From: Kingdonia uniflora
Lineage: Eukaryota > Streptophyta > Magnoliopsida > Ranunculales > Circaeasteraceae
Assembly: GCA_014058105.1 (NCBI GenBank)
Contig: JACGCM010002893.1
Span: 434,001 to 498,000 of the forward strand
DNA length: 64,000 bases
Direction of reading: 5' to 3'
Shown in pieces: positions 35,161-47,953 of this stretch (positions are counted from its first letter, which is position 1; each line of letters begins with the position of its first letter). Made by a program: the position numbers and the translations under genes. The notes beneath the pieces were generated by a model. The model was not told the DNA's origin, searched no databases, and saw only the letters and a list, made by a program, of their open reading frames with translations.

Positions 35161-35577
35161 CGCTCTTTACCACACAAACCCTAACACTCGCTCTGATACC
35201 AATTATTGAGAATAGAGGTAGTTACCCTCTCTTCCCTTCGAAGAACGAACGCGGAAATCGTCAGCACAAGAAGTAAATCAACAATGAATAATAAAAGACA
35301 AAGATTTTCCCAGAGGAGGGAAGTGGAAAACCCTTGCGGATGAAAAACCACTCCCCGCGAATAATTCACTATGATATCAAACAGGTTATAATAATATCTC
35401 AAGCTTCGCAAGCTTTAATAGAGTCTCTTCAAACCCTAGCCTCTCTAAGTTAAATTCATCAAAAGATCAGTTAACAAAATAACCTAAATCCTCTTTATAT
35501 ACTAGAGGACCAAAAAATATATGTAGTACGGATCTCGAGGCATAACTCTTACATCTAAGGCAAACCTACGCGAAGCT

Positions 35578-35734
35578 CATTCAAACGACTTTGCGATAGT
35601 TGGTCTCCAACCCTAGAAACATAACATCTCGTTCGAACGACATCCAAGCTCGTTCAAACGAGATTAACTCTCAGGCCAAAATTCCAGGGAGTACATGAGT
35701 TCGTTCGAACGACTATTAAGCTCGTTCGAACGAC
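35578..35734. promoter_or_regulatory. TTCGAA palindrome cluster in U3 of element C (5' LTR)
   Basis: This is the 5' LTR counterpart: three exact CGTTCGAACG units and two TTCAAA variants, upstream (minus strand) of TATATAAA at 35501-35494. Confidence 0.7.
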
Positions 35735-36054
35735 TTCGTCAATTTCTCAACTTCGACAATCTCTTCAATTCGAGTTCATACCCAACAGTGAGAACCTTTG
35801 TATGCTCTTCAACAACAAGTTCTTCATTCAGCAAGAGACTGTAAAGGTCTTCCACTCCAATTGCTTCAAATCTAACTCAAATGGAGGTTGCGAAGGCATC
35901 AAATTATGGAGGTAAACCACTTAGGATATGAAATGCAAGATCATCATCAGAGACCGGAGCGCCTGCGGCTGCAAGATTGTCTGAGATATGTTTGATCAAT
36001 TGCAAATACTCTAAAATTGTTAAAGATCATTTCTTGATCGATTGAAGTCTTGTT

Positions 36055-36330
36055 TTAAATTGCATAATGTGAGACCTTGACATCGATGAGAACCTCCGTT
36101 CTAGCGTTGGACATCGTCGAAATCACCACATAGGGAAGAATAGTCTCTAAAAGTGTAGCATTGATCCAGATGAGAAGAGTCTGATCATTCTCTAAGCATT
36201 GATGAAATTCTGGATTAGGCGTTGGGACCGTGATACCTACTTCGTCGTTGATGAGAATCGTCGCTGGTGGATATGAAATTGAACCGTAGACATAGTCGAG
36301 AAGAGAGTAACGACGAAGAATTGACATGAA
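36055..36330 (-). pseudogene. Copia gag N-terminal fragment of element B
   Basis: The frame contains SLLDYVYGSISYPP, NPEFHQCLENDQTLLIWINA and TLLETILPYVV, the pattern of the copia gag (UBN2-type) N-terminal region. Its downstream part was separated by element C. Confidence 0.75.
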
Positions 36331-36853
36331 TAAAGACCTCTACACAACATAGTTGTCTTTCATTAGCTTGAGCGGAACAAGGTTGGAGATGTTCTGAATC
36401 ACCATTGAAGAAGCTTGAGATAACGAAGAACCGATCACCATCGCGAATTGGACTTGCAGAAGCCTTAATTTGATGAAATTTGAGCTGATTTCAGCTTAAA
36501 ACACCTACAATTGATGCTGATTGCAGCTTGAATCTCGTAATTTGAGCTGATTTCAGCCTGAAACAAAGGAGAATTTGCCAAAAAATTAGGAATTCGAGAT
36601 GAGATTGAGAAACCCTAACTTGATCGTAATCACCGTGAGGTTTGATGGCTCTGACACCATGAAAGATTTCTTATGAGGAGAGATGAAAGATGAAACAAAA
36701 CTCTATTGCTCAAACACAATCTATTACAATGTATTTATATTAATCTTTCTGGATAACTATTAAGTAGACATAACAGACTAGCAAATTTTGTTGTTACAGT
36801 TGTGTTAAGTCAATGTTGATGTGGCATTGCTGAGTCAGCCGTATTGTTTAACA

Positions 36854-37185
36854 CGAACAAGTTTTTCAAGATAGCAGATGTTACAAAAAGAAAGAAGTAA
36901 AAAGCAACCACAGCGCAAACTAATGACTATGTCCATGAATTATGAGAAACCAATTGATTTTATTATGATAAAACAAAAGGCATTCTTGAGAAAAAATAGG
37001 CTCAAGTTTGCATAGGTTTTCTCTTTTGTTTATGCTGATGGTACTAGTACTCATAGATGTATAAGAACACTTGCACCCAATTAATAGGGTTCCTAAGGAA
37101 CATTGTAACCTTGATTCATTAGAAGAGCGTGAATTTAGATGTGGAGGTAGTTTTTACTCTGTATGGTAAATTTAGTGATATGTGT
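36854..37185. other. Interval between element B and an LTR-like fragment
   Basis: AT-rich sequence without a recognisable gene. Confidence 0.45.
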
Positions 37186-37655
37186 AAGCCTTTTGTTGAG
37201 TCGCAAGCCGCGGAAGCCGAACTCCAACTCGATTTGGTTAACAACAAACAAACAACAATCTAAAGGAATACACAATACCAATCATACACAAGGTTTAAGG
37301 TAGTTCGGCAATTGCCAACATCCACTGGACAAGAGAGATAGAGTATATTCAAAATCCAAGGTTACAATCTCTAAAATCAATTTGAGGTTTTTCTTCTCTC
37401 AAGAAAACCTCTCCAATAGATCTCACCAAGGGTGGCTTACAAAATCCTTAGGTCTCCCTTATATTATATAAGGGGAACCTATTACAAACGACTCCTATCT
37501 CGAGACGATCCAATGGCTCAAACAAAACTCAAAATTAAATTTTTTCGATGTCTGTTCGAACATACCCATTTTGTTCGAACAAAAACCCAAGTCTGTTCGA
37601 AGAATCACAGACCCGAAGTCTATTTGAACAGAAAACAGAGCAGCCTCACACATTT
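37186..37655 (-). mobile_element. Solo or truncated LTR of another copia-like family
   Basis: Read on the minus strand, the segment has a cluster of TTCGAA palindromes (37630-37553), a TATA-like TTATATAATATAAGG region (about 37475-37460), then a GGCAATTGCCGAACTACC block and an end near CTCAACA (37186). This U3-TATA-R/U5 order matches the LTRs of elements C and F. No partner LTR or coding region is found and the outer 5' boundary is not fixed. Confidence 0.55.
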
Positions 37656-38928
37656 GTGTACAATTAAATGGTCTTGGTTATCTCTATTAGTTTTGAAAAC
37701 AACTTTAGGAATATTTGAGGCTGCTTCCCACAATAGTTCTTATTGGGATTTGTTTCCTCGTAATTTATTTAACCCTTGTTGCAATATCTTAAGTTAAATG
37801 AGTTTGGGTTAAGCCCCTTGTATCCCAGCCGCCATACAGGTGAAGTATCAACCAATAAAGCATGCACTACATACTATTTTCTGGTCCCTCCATGGTTTGA
37901 GATTGAGCAGGCAATCTGTAGATTTCCTGATTATGGTTTTTAAATAAGAATTAGTACTAATATTGCTGCATTTGAAATTTAAAGTCTTGAATGTATATGA
38001 ACTTAAGAAACCGATTTAGCAGAAACGCACCTATTTACTATGTATTATCCGTGTTATCTTAGGGCTTCTCGAGCTGATGTTTTTCGGTGATTGAGGATGA
38101 AAAAATTTAAGGTCATTCATTCGAGCATTTCTGCAAACGGTAATGTTTTTCAAAAGAATGAGCCATTTCTCTTGGAGTCATTACTATCCGCATCTTCCCG
38201 ATGAGCACTACAAGGGAACACTCTTAATCACATAATATTTTCAAGCTATTCAGGTTTTTTCATAGATCATTGCTATTTTACGCTCATTCGTTACTGATAG
38301 AAAACTATGCGTGGTCGTGGGTATGACCGCGTGACTTATCAGTTACGATAAGTACGTTGCTAGGTCTCACCTTCATTAAGTTCCCCCTCTCCGTTAATGT
38401 TTGCGTCCCTCCGGAACTAGTTTGTCTTGTTAATGGTACTTTTCTTGTAATAATAAGTAAATAAATTGGTCTATCAATCGAAATCACAATGAAAATAATC
38501 ATATACAATACAATAGCATACCCCAAACTCTGGGTATTGCATCACATAGTTACTGCATCAAAATCCTAAATTCGTCGAAATTCAATGATCAAGATTAAAC
38601 TGCTTAATCATCAACCCACATTCCTCAACCTCAGATTTGTTCGTTGAGTAGAGAGAAGCTAGGACCAAATTGAAACCCATTTGGAGAAGATTGAGCTAGG
38701 GTTTAGAGGGAGATTGAGAGAGAGTAGGAGCTGAAGATCGATATTGAAGAGAGGAAATATGTTTTTTGCCAAATGATTGGGTTAAGTAGTATAGATATAT
38801 TTATGTATACGAATAAATCATCTCAAAAGCATGTATGTCTGTTTGTGTAAAACCTCGCAGTTAGGAAATGTTTATTCCTTATCACATAACATCGTTTAAA
38901 AGTTAAAACTCTTACGATTGTGATGCAG
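37656..38928. other. Unannotated interval upstream of HAK5-like pseudogene B
   Basis: No gene recognised. Only short frames occur and none carries a known motif. Confidence 0.45.
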
Positions 38929-39390
38929 GTATTGCTGTGTGGTTGCAGTGATGCCATCACAACACACTTGACTTCTCTCATAATGTTAATAATATGGAAG
39001 ATAAGCGTTTGCTCTTATCCAAATTTATCCTCGGTCTAATCTAAATTTGTTCAAGGTGGATATCTTCCTCTAGCCTTTTAATTTTGCCTAATGATGATGA
39101 TGGGTATTTGGCATTACGTATACAGAGGGAGATATATGTTTGAGCTCAAAAACAAGGTTTCTAGTTCTTTCATGAAAGATCTAGTCAAGAACCTATATAT
39201 GAAGCGTGTTCCTGGAATTGGCTTCTTATACTCTGAGCTAGTTGAAGGCATCCCACCGATATTTCCACAATTAATCTCCAACATACCATTCATCCATTCA
39301 GTCCTAGTTTTTGTTTCAATAAAGCATATACCAATCAGTAAGGTGTTAATGGAGGAGCGTTTTCTTTTTCAACAAGTTGAGCTAAGAGTA
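38929..39390 (+). pseudogene. HAK5-like transporter pseudogene, upstream piece
   Basis: After an acceptor (TGATGCAG, ending 38928) the sequence parallels 20204 onward, but base gains and losses disrupt GIAVV...TTLL, and part of the next membrane span is missing. A clean stretch then reads IWHYVYRGRYMFELKNKVSS, RVPGIGFLYSELVEGIPPIF and VLVFVSIKHIPISKV..EERF LFQQVE. Homology stops near 39390. The rest of the exon resumes only at about 47128, beyond element D, with roughly 45 codons missing. It retains the RVPGIG block lost from the copy at 20204. Confidence 0.87.
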
Positions 39391-39730
39391 AAGTTTTCAC
39401 TATATTTTGGATTGTCGTTTCATTACAAAAACCATAGGTTAGTGTTGTATCGCGGACGACTTAATTGTCGGTGAAGTGCAAATTGGTGAGATCGTCTACA
39501 AGAAGTAATCAACACACAAAGAATCCCCTCGAGAAGGTACGGATAAGTTTTATTCTCTACATTGATAACTTAGAAAATGAATTTCGAAGTAAAACTTTTT
39601 CGGGTTTAATTTTTTCCTTTATTTTAAACCTTTCTCGAGATTCTAACTATTTTGATGATTTTTAAAATTAGGCCATTTATTAAAAACGAAAATTAGAAAT
39701 CATAACCTTTCTCCAACAAAGTTAGGGTTC
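39391..39730. other. Non-coding interval inside HAK5-like pseudogene B
   Basis: AT-rich sequence between the coding homology and element D, continuing at 47026-47127 on the other side. It may be an older insertion or unrelated filler replacing the missing codons. Confidence 0.45.
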
Positions 39731-40017
39731 TGTTGAGTAATATACTGATATTGAAAATTAACAGTTTTATATTAGGAGAGCAATTGAAAGAGAGATATTT
39801 TTTTTTGATATCTTGAGAACTGTAAAACTGTACGTAATACAAAAGAAGATAACCTTATTGAATAGGTTACCAATCTAACTCAAACTTTCCCCATAAACCC
39901 TAAAGGCCTATGGGCTTGTTAGGAGTCCAATAGGTACCACAACCCAGTTGGATTCCTAGCTTAGGCTTGGGCCCAATCCCTAACACTCCCCCTTGAGGTA
40001 TTCCATACTAGGACGAC

Positions 40018-40205
40018 TTGCCTCATCAAAACCTCTGCCTAGAAAAGCCCCCTTGGGCAAAAAGCTGTACACGGAAAGAGTACAATCATATGCCATGTAT
40101 AGGTTGTGAACGCGTATACATTGCCTCATCAAAACCTCCAGTCAGTAAAACCTCTTTGGATAAAAACTGCACTATCAGGAAAAAGAGTACAACATGCATG
40201 TGTCC
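40018..40205. repeat. Diverged tandem duplication near the 3' LTR of element D
   Basis: Two copies of a roughly 80-105-bp unit start TTGCCTCATCAAAACCTC (40018 and 40122) and share AAAAGC..CTTGG/TTGG, AAAAAnCTG and AAAGAGTACAA. They lie between RNase H and the polypurine tract. Confidence 0.6.
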
Positions 40206-40219
40206 ACGTCAGGCTGGGA

Positions 40220-43200
40220 CTACTCCCCCTGACGTCGATCTCCCAGAGATCTATCTCCCTGAAATAATAAATCATGTAAACTCTGCATGCCGATACCATG
40301 TACCAATCTCTTGAACATAGGATATGCAAGAGCTTTTATGAATAGATCAGCTAAGTTATCTTCTGAATGGATTTGAATAACGTTGATCTCATTCGTCTTC
40401 TGCAACTCATGTATGCAGAAGAACTTTGGTAAAATATGTTTCGTTTTGTCACCTTTAATAAATCCACCCCTGACTTGAACGATACAAGCTGCGTTATCTT
40501 CATAAAGTATCGTTGGTTTATCTTGGATAGAACTCAGAATGCAACTCCCGTTGATGTGGTTGATCATAGACCACAACTAGAAATATTCTCTGCCAGCTTC
40601 ATGTAGTATAAAAATTTCTGCGTGGTTCGAAGATGTAGCAACCATCGTTTGCTTCACCGATCTCCATGAAATTGTTGTATCTCTATACAAGAACACATAA
40701 CTCAATTGAGATCGGCCTTTATGTGGATCTAACAAATATCCTACATTGGCGTATCCTATAATTTCCCATTTGTCAATTTGTGGATAGAACAGACCCCAGT
40801 CTTTCGTGCCGATGAGATATCTCAGAATCTGTTTGATCCCATTTTAATGCCTTTGGGTAGGTGCAGAACTATGATGTGCCAAACAATTTATTGTGAATGA
40901 GATGTCGGATCGAGTATACCCTGCTAAGTATAAAAAGGCACGATAGCTCCTAGATATGATGTCTTAGGCCCTAGGAGTTTCTCCCTTTCGTCAGGAGGAC
41001 GATAAATTTCCTTGTGCACATCTAATGAATGGACATGCATATGCATCTTGGCATTGTGTGCCGTATCCATACCAAAAACATTTTTATGATTCTTTCAGTA
41101 TACGTTGCCTGATGTACAATTATGTTGCGACCAAGATGTTTGATCTGCAAACCAGGAAAAAAATTGGTCCTCCAAAGGTCTTTCATTTTGAATTCCTTCC
41201 CAAGGTATTTGGCAGCATTTGCGATCTTCCCCAGAGTTTCGATGATATTCAAATCGTCTACATAAATAGCAATGATGGCGAAACCAGTATTCATTTTCTT
41301 GATAAAAATGTATGGGTAAACAAGGCTATTTGCAAAACCCTCGGCCTTCAAATATTTAGTCAGCTTATTGTACCACATGAGCCCTAATTGTTTCAGACCA
41401 TACAATGACTTATCCAGTTTTATTATGTAGCCCTCCCATGTGCCTGGCATTATCGCTTTTAGAAGCTTAAACCCTTCTGGTAGCTTAATGTAGATCTTCA
41501 TATCTAATTTCCCATATAAATATGCAGTAACTACATCCATAAGACGCATGTCAAGATCATTCTCAACGACTGACAGATCAAGTAACAGAACGTTATAACG
41601 TCCATGACTGGAGAGTAGGTTTCATCAAAATCGATGCCAGGTCTTTGAGAAAATCCATGGGCAACTAGTCTTGCCTTATACATTACTATATTTCCAAGTT
41701 CATTACATTTCTGTATGAATACCTATTTATAAGCGACAGGCCTGATAGTATCTTGCCTGGGACAATTGGTCCAAACACTTTGTATTTAGCTAATGAGCTG
41801 AGCTCTGCATTGATCTCAGACTCCCACTCTGGCCAATCTGTACAATTTTTACATAGGTCTACAGTGAGTGGTTCAGGATCATCATCCTCAATGGCGAGCG
41901 CAGCAGCGAAAGTGAATACTTCATCGACTACTACTTTGGAACGGTCCTACATAGTGCCATTAGAAATAAAGTTAATCGAGATCTCTTGATTATCATTTGC
42001 ATGTACCTCGTCAGGCTTGTTTCTAAATGCTTCACGTGGATGCGTAGCTACTATAACCTTGTCTGTGGGTGGTTCCATCCCCGATGGACCGATTACACCA
42101 TTAGTTTTTTCTTTTCCAGTACGTTGTTTTTTAGCCCTTGGCTCAGCGTTCTTATTTGCAGCTGGGCGTCCTCTCGTGAGGTGCAGCTTAGATTTATTAG
42201 TAGGTTGCACACCATTTCTCTGAACATCTAGTTGTGCAGGCGCATTACTTATAGGTATATGGGCCTTGGTTACTTTAGCAGCATTGTTGAATGCATCTGG
42301 TAATTCATTAGCGATCTGTTGTAAGTATAGAATCTGTTATACTTCCTTGTCACCGTGATTGATTAGAGCATCTAGATGGGATAACGATGGTGTTTTCCAA
42401 CTAATCTTAGAAACATCCTCAACATTAACTATCATATTTCCCCCTAATGCTAGGAATATCATCTCATCAAAGTGACAATTGCTGAATCTCGCAGTAAATA
42501 CATCGCTCGTAGTGGGTTCTAAGTATCGAATGATAGATGGTGAATCATAACCTATATAAATATTGAGCCGAGGTTGGGGTCTCATCTTCGTACGTTGTGG
42601 TGGTGTAATTGGCACCTGTACGAAACATTTAAATATTCGTAGATGGGAGACACCGAGCTCCGGTCCAGTTACTATTGTAATTGGGAATATTGATTATTGG
42701 CTGTTGGATAAATTCTACTCAGGGCGGCAGCATGCAGAATTGCATGGCCCCACGCAGTAGCCGGAAGTTGAGATCGTAATAATAGTAACTTGGCGATTAA
42801 CTGTAATCGCTTGATTATATTCTTCGCCATCCTATTTTGGGTATGGACATGGGGCACTGGATGCTCAACATCTATCCCATTAGCCGTACAATAATCAAGG
42901 AAAGCCTTTGAGGTAAACTCTCCATCACCGTCAAATCTCCCAGATTTGATCGGGTAATCCAGGAAATGAGCCCGCAATTGGATAATTTGGGCAAGCAGCT
43001 ATAGAAACACCATATTCCTATACGATAAAAGTCAAATGTCTGACCATCTCACAAATGCGTCGATTAAGACCATATATTAATTGAACAGATCACTATGTTG
43101 ATGAATAGGTCCACATGTCTCCATGGATACGTTGGAGAAAGGCTGGAGACTCAAACTCTACCTTGGTCTTACTAGGTTGGACTATTAGCTTTCCCTGAGA

Positions 43201-43730
43201 GAAGGCATTACATGGGAAATCATGCAAAATTCTAATCTTTTGTCCCTTGAGTGAATGTCCAGAGATACTATTGATAATTTTCCTCATTATTCTCTGTCCA
43301 GGGTGTCCGAAATGATCATGCCAAATCTTAAATGTTTTTTCTTATAACAGAAAAAAATTAGTGATTGCATATGTTTCGACATGCTTGAAGGCAGTAGAAT
43401 AAAGCCCTGAGAAATATATTGAACATCGTTCTAATATAAGTTCTTGACTGTTAGGCGAATAAGTGATGCATAGAATTTGATTCTCATCATTTCCTATCGT
43501 CTTGACTTGATAATCGTTATCATGTATGCCCTTAAAGCTTAGTAAATTCTCAGGAGATTTACTAGTAAATAATACAGCTTGGATACTAAGTATTGTACCA
43601 TTATGAAGTAATTGCATGGCGCTCCCTGAACCCTCTATGATACTGGCTGACCTAATAACAGTGTGAATGTCCCTGACATACACAGTCAAGTACGAAAAAT
43701 ACTTTTTATCTCGAAGGATCAAATGCGTGC
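40220..43730 (-). pseudogene. Copia pol of element D
   Basis: Broken frames in copia order from 43730 down: the GAG-pre-integrase area (GHPGQRIMRKIINSISGHSL-like, about 43320-43093), integrase (SGRFDGDGEFTSKAFLDYCT, then MAKNIIKRLQLIAKLLLLRS, 42977-42672), integrase C-terminal domain (LNIYIGYDSPSIIRYLEPTT), reverse transcriptase ([49 protein letters not shown]; 41549-41022) and RNase H (KPTILYEDNAACIVQVRGGF, HSEDNLADLFIKALAYPMF; 40576-40220). Confidence 0.88.
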
Positions 43731-44757
43731 TACCACTGTCTACTAGAAATGTGTCGCAACTCGTCCTATTATCAATCAGTGCCCTATAGGCAGAAAAGAT
43801 CCATGGGCGATCTGTATATATAGTAAAGTCAAAGCTATATATGACAAATTAACTACTATCTCAAGCAATAATTTGAATAATCTATATTTATTGAACGAAA
43901 TAAATCTCATGTATGTCACAAGCACATTATTAAAATATAAGTGATATGTTCCCAACAAAATCAAAAATACTAACAACAAAAGTAAATCAAGTTTGTACTA
44001 GAAAAGAAACTACTAGTGCTTCCTCTAAGGTGACATCCCATGACTACTGAGGAATCGTAACAGATTACTCCGTATGTTAATCCATGTTGACATCAGCATG
44101 ACCAAAGAAGTCTGACACTGCAAACTTCATAGTGATAGAAGTTATATCAGTGGTGATGTGGTTAGCCTGGACTTTGACTCTAGGCACTCATAGTGTCTTG
44201 CAGTCGCGAACCCAATATCTAGCTACCACACATCTCAAGCAAGAAAATTCAAAATCTGGCTTCTTGATCTTATTTGGTGGTTGTGGTTGCCCAACCTTTT
44301 TAAACCTATTATGTTTTTGAGTGCCCGGGAATTCCCGATTCCGGCCTTCAGTCGCCTTTCCACTTCCAGAACCTCATTCAGGGTTGTCTTTATCATAAGA
44401 TAAGATCTTCTTGACAACTGGTTCTTCTTCCTAGGGTAAAACCTCTTGTTTTCCCAAAAATAAATGTGTCATCTTGTTCCGCAGTGAGCAAGAATTGGAT
44501 CAGATCTCCAGGACTGCTAAATTATATTTTTGTGTACTAGTCCATGAGAGTAGCTTGTGAATGTGCAAATGTGGAAAAAGTCTTTTACAAAACCTCTTTC
44601 GCAAAGACATAATCGTTATTGAGCCTCCTAACTGAAACAATCTTATGTAGTGCTGAGTTATAGGCATCTACAGTCTTGAAGTCACATAGCCTCAAGTTGT
44701 TCCAGCAGTTACGGTTCTTATAGTTTGTTAGGGCCTGTTGTATACCAAAACGTTCTT

Positions 44758-45045
44758 CTAAGGTTGTCTATAACTCATATGGATCTCTATAACATATATG
44801 GGCGTGCATAACCAATATGGAATGTATACTGAGGGGTTCATAGATGGTGTTATCTGCAACAATTGACTTGAGATGTTCATTGCCTGTAGATAGAGATTTA
44901 TATTCATACACCAGGACAGGTAGTTTGAACCATCAAGCCGTAATGGTTCGTAATCGTAACGTGTGCTGGCAGATATCTGTAATATAAAATATATATCATA
45001 ATTAGTGACAATTCTTGATAAACATATCAAATGCATAAAAGACAA
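44758..45045 (-). pseudogene. Copia gag fragment of element D
   Basis: The stretch RYDYEPLRLDGSNYLSWCMN followed by INLYLQAMNI is the copia gag N-terminal pattern (L-GxNYxxW). The rest of gag, to a CCHC-like remnant near 44230, is broken. Confidence 0.65.
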
Positions 45046-46025
45046 ATTACAGTACTTAGAATAACGATAAATAAATTATTCATAATCATAATATAGTCAA
45101 ACCATGTTCATATTCTAAAACTCATGAAATTCTTTTATAATAATTAAATCCCAATTTTACCTTATAAAAATAACGATCTTAATCTTAGGATTTTAAAATA
45201 ATCTTAGCCAAGATTGTTATTCAAAACCACTAGATATTTACTATCATTATTCAGAAAACCAGGGTGTCCTAAGCCCTGAAGTTATGTAAAGGTCAGTATA
45301 TTTTAGCCAAATGACCCTATTTGCTATAAATATGAGGGGTATTAGATGCTTAGCTGACAAGTGGTCCTACCCTAAAGTCTGTTGGGTTTACAAGATAGGT
45401 TGATTATGTCTGTCTTTAAACTAACATTTAAGAGTACTATAGGTTACTATCAGTGCCTATATACCTCTAAATATTATCATGTAGCATCTAATTGCGCCTA
45501 GATACAAAAAATTGGTTCCTTAGACACCAAGTTTTTAGAAATAAGACTAAGTCAATTTCTAATTGAGCTCTAATTATTTCTCTTTGACAATTAATTGTGA
45601 TTTTTATATAACTCCTAGTCGTAACCTAAATTAGTCTTGGTTTCATATTATCTTTGATCCCCAGATCATGATAATTAGTATCCTAGGGGAACCATTAATA
45701 TTCTATTAGCTATCGTAAGATACTTAAATAGGTATTAATCTATTTGCTTATATCCGATATAAGTGAATCAACTTTTCAATACAAAGCACCTGTTCCCAAA
45801 AAATTAAAAAAATATTTTTCATACAAAAATTAAAAATGGGTCCCCCACGAGGTAGGTCCAGTCAATAAGAATTTTTCAAAAAATATTAAACTCAAATTGA
45901 CCAAGAAATGGGTCTTTTAAAGCCATTTCGGTGTCTAAACCGGTCTTGGACCGGTCTGACTCGGTCTAGGTCAACACCTGGACTGGGTTGACCCAGTCAC
46001 ACATGTCTGCCACATGTGTATGTCA

Positions 46026-46191
46026 CACGTGACAGACATACGTATCTCACACGTGTCACTCCGGTGGCCCATCCGGTGACTACCACGTGTCACCCCCGAT
46101 GACTGCTACATATCATCACACGTGTCATGCACGTGCTAGACTTTCCACACGTGTCATGCCACGTCAGCATGCCACATGTCCTCGACACGTG
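46026..46191. promoter_or_regulatory. Cluster of seven CACGTG G-boxes in the leader of element D
   Basis: CACGTG occurs at 46026, 46050, 46084, 46119, 46130, 46148 and 46186, several as ACACGTGTCA. A further CCACGTCAGCATGCCA motif is repeated at 46159 and 46225. G-boxes bind bZIP and bHLH factors. The position, inside the element's 5' leader downstream of the 5' LTR, is not the usual LTR promoter. Confidence 0.65.
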
Positions 46192-47127
46192 TCACTGCTG
46201 AAGTATACACTGTAGACCCCAATACCACGTCAGCATGCCATGTGTCCTTGACACGTATCACTTATGACGTCAACAATGGACAATGATGATGTCATCAACA
46301 TATAAATATAAAATAATGAAAAAATAGTTTAAAAAATAAATTTTTATTTGCTGACGTTATCATGACCTAGAACTACCATTTTTTTTAACTATGAAACTGT
46401 CTAGTTTCAACGTGAGTTTTCTGGTGATTGGGACATCTCTCTGAGACATGACATATACCGTTGGAAAGCTCTTGGGATAGGCTTTTTAACCAAGGTGTTC
46501 TCGCATATATCCAATCTCTATAGAAAAAATAATTTTGGTTTGAAAATAGCTCTATTTTTGGGGTAAAAAACACCAAAAATAGTTATTTTTAATCTGAAAA
46601 AAATAGTAAAAATTGCTACTAAATCATATTTAGATATCAAAAGGCATTGATAAGATAGAAATTTGAATCTAAATTCATAAATCTATAAAATACCTCTCTG
46701 GTCGCAAGGTTTCCCTAAAAATGCTAATTGGAGAGTGATTTTTAATCTCTTCTTACTTGTTGAGTAGTATAATGATATAGAAGATTAACAGTTCTATATT
46801 AGGGGGGCAATTGAGAGAGTGTGAGAGAGAGAGATATTTCTTATTGATATCTTGAGAATTATAAAACTATACGTAATACAAAAGGAGATAAGCCTATTGA
46901 ATAGGTTACCAAACCACCTCAAACTCTCCCCATAAATCCTAAAGGCCTATGGGATTGTTAGGAGTCTAATAAGACACCCCAACCCAGTTGGGTTCCTAGC
47001 TTGGGTTTGGACCCATCTCCTAATAGGTTTTACACTTTGAAGAAAACTTTCTTTCTAACCCTAAAATCAACTAATCTAGAATTCTCTTATAATCGTTAAA
47101 TCTATTGTTAAGGAAGTAAATCTTGGT

Positions 47128-47443
47128 TGTTGAGAGAGAAACCACAAATCATCAACTTGATGACGTAGTAAGGCTCGTGCATTCGGGTATATTGGTGAAA
47201 GAAGGAGGTGTATCTGAATCATGGGCAACGAAGGTGCACAGTAAACCACCACATGTTTCTTCAGGATCCATCCATCCAAGGTCATCAAATGAGATTATTA
47301 GTTGTCCAATCCAGGAAGCTACTGAAGAGATGGAATTCATCCAGAGAGCAGGAGATGATGAAGTAGTATATTTGTTGGGGGAGAGAGATGTTATTGCAAA
47401 ACCAAAATCTTCTATTTTCAAGAGGATAATTGTGAACCACTGA
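47128..47443 (+). pseudogene. HAK5-like transporter pseudogene, downstream piece
   Basis: This continues the copy begun at 38929: VRLVHSGILVKEGGVSESWA, PPHVSSGSIHPRSSNEI, EEMEFIQRAGDDEVVYLLGE and AKPKSSIFKRIIVNH, then a stop. The end (47441) falls inside the IVNYAYNF codons and joins directly to CTGAAGGAATAAAATGACAA, which is the sequence upstream of LTPG at 17609. This marks the tandem duplication junction. Confidence 0.86.
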
Positions 47444-47953
47444 AGGAATAAAATGACAATGTTACCTATAAGAGCCTAAATTCGGAGCTCGAACTTAGTT
47501 TCTCATACCAAAGATAAATAGAATACCTGTATTAACAAATAATCACTAATACACAAGGAATAACGTGAAAATCTTTGAATAGGTAAAAACCACGACCTCT
47601 TTGGAGGATTTTGAAATGATGATGGTATTTGATTGAGTGATTACCTATTACAACAAGTATTCTTGGTAACCTAGTATATAGACTTTCTTGATAGAAAAAT
47701 TTGTATCTAATTTGTTCTTCATTGGTCCTATTTATAGGTTTCATATTATGACCGTTTCATGGCCATTATTTCTTTTAATAACAAATGCTACAACATAGTT
47801 TTGATGAGTCTTCATAACGCTTATGTAACGGTTTGATTCTTCTGTTCTATAACGGCTTATTTAATGAGGTCAAGCAATTATGTAGTCAAACTATTTGTAT
47901 GGAGGTCGATATCAAACCTTCTACGAGGTCAAGGGCAGGAATAAGTCCTTACA

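Larger units (their letters stand above)
30581..35787 (-). mobile_element. Copia element C nested in gag of element B
   Basis: The LTRs are 35204-35787 (5') and 30581-31187 (3'). The primer site TGGTATCAGAGC is at 35201-35190. The target duplication is GTGAA/GTGAG (30576-30580, 35788-35792). Both LTRs carry clustered TTCGAA palindromes in U3, with a TATATAAA box downstream of them. Gag-pol lies between, in copia order, with frame breaks. Confidence 0.94.
26684..36853 (-). mobile_element. Copia element B, interrupted by element C
   Basis: The LTRs are 36660-36853 (5') and 26684-26870 (3'). The primer site TGGTGTCAGAGC is at 36659-36648 and the polypurine run AGCTTGAGGGGG lies beside the 3' LTR. 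Flanking target sites are TGAAC (26679-26683) and CGAAC (36854-36858), four of five identical. Gag-pol runs from about 36330 to 26880 but is cut within gag by element C (30581-35787). Removing C leaves about 5.0 kb, a normal copia size. Confidence 0.93.
39731..47025 (-). mobile_element. Copia element D in HAK5-like pseudogene B
   Basis: The LTRs are 46758-47025 (5') and 39731-39985 (3'), starting TGTTAGG on the minus strand in the 3' copy. The polypurine run CTCAAGGGGGAG adjoins the 3' LTR. Target sites are GGTTC (39726-39730) and GGTTT (47026-47030), four of five identical. A canonical Met-tRNA primer site is not visible next to the 5' LTR. A 1.7-kb non-coding leader separates the LTR from gag. 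Confidence 0.9.

Noticed and set aside
37432..37797. 121-codon plus-strand frame
   Set aside because: It runs from LTR-like sequence into unrelated DNA and shows no domain.
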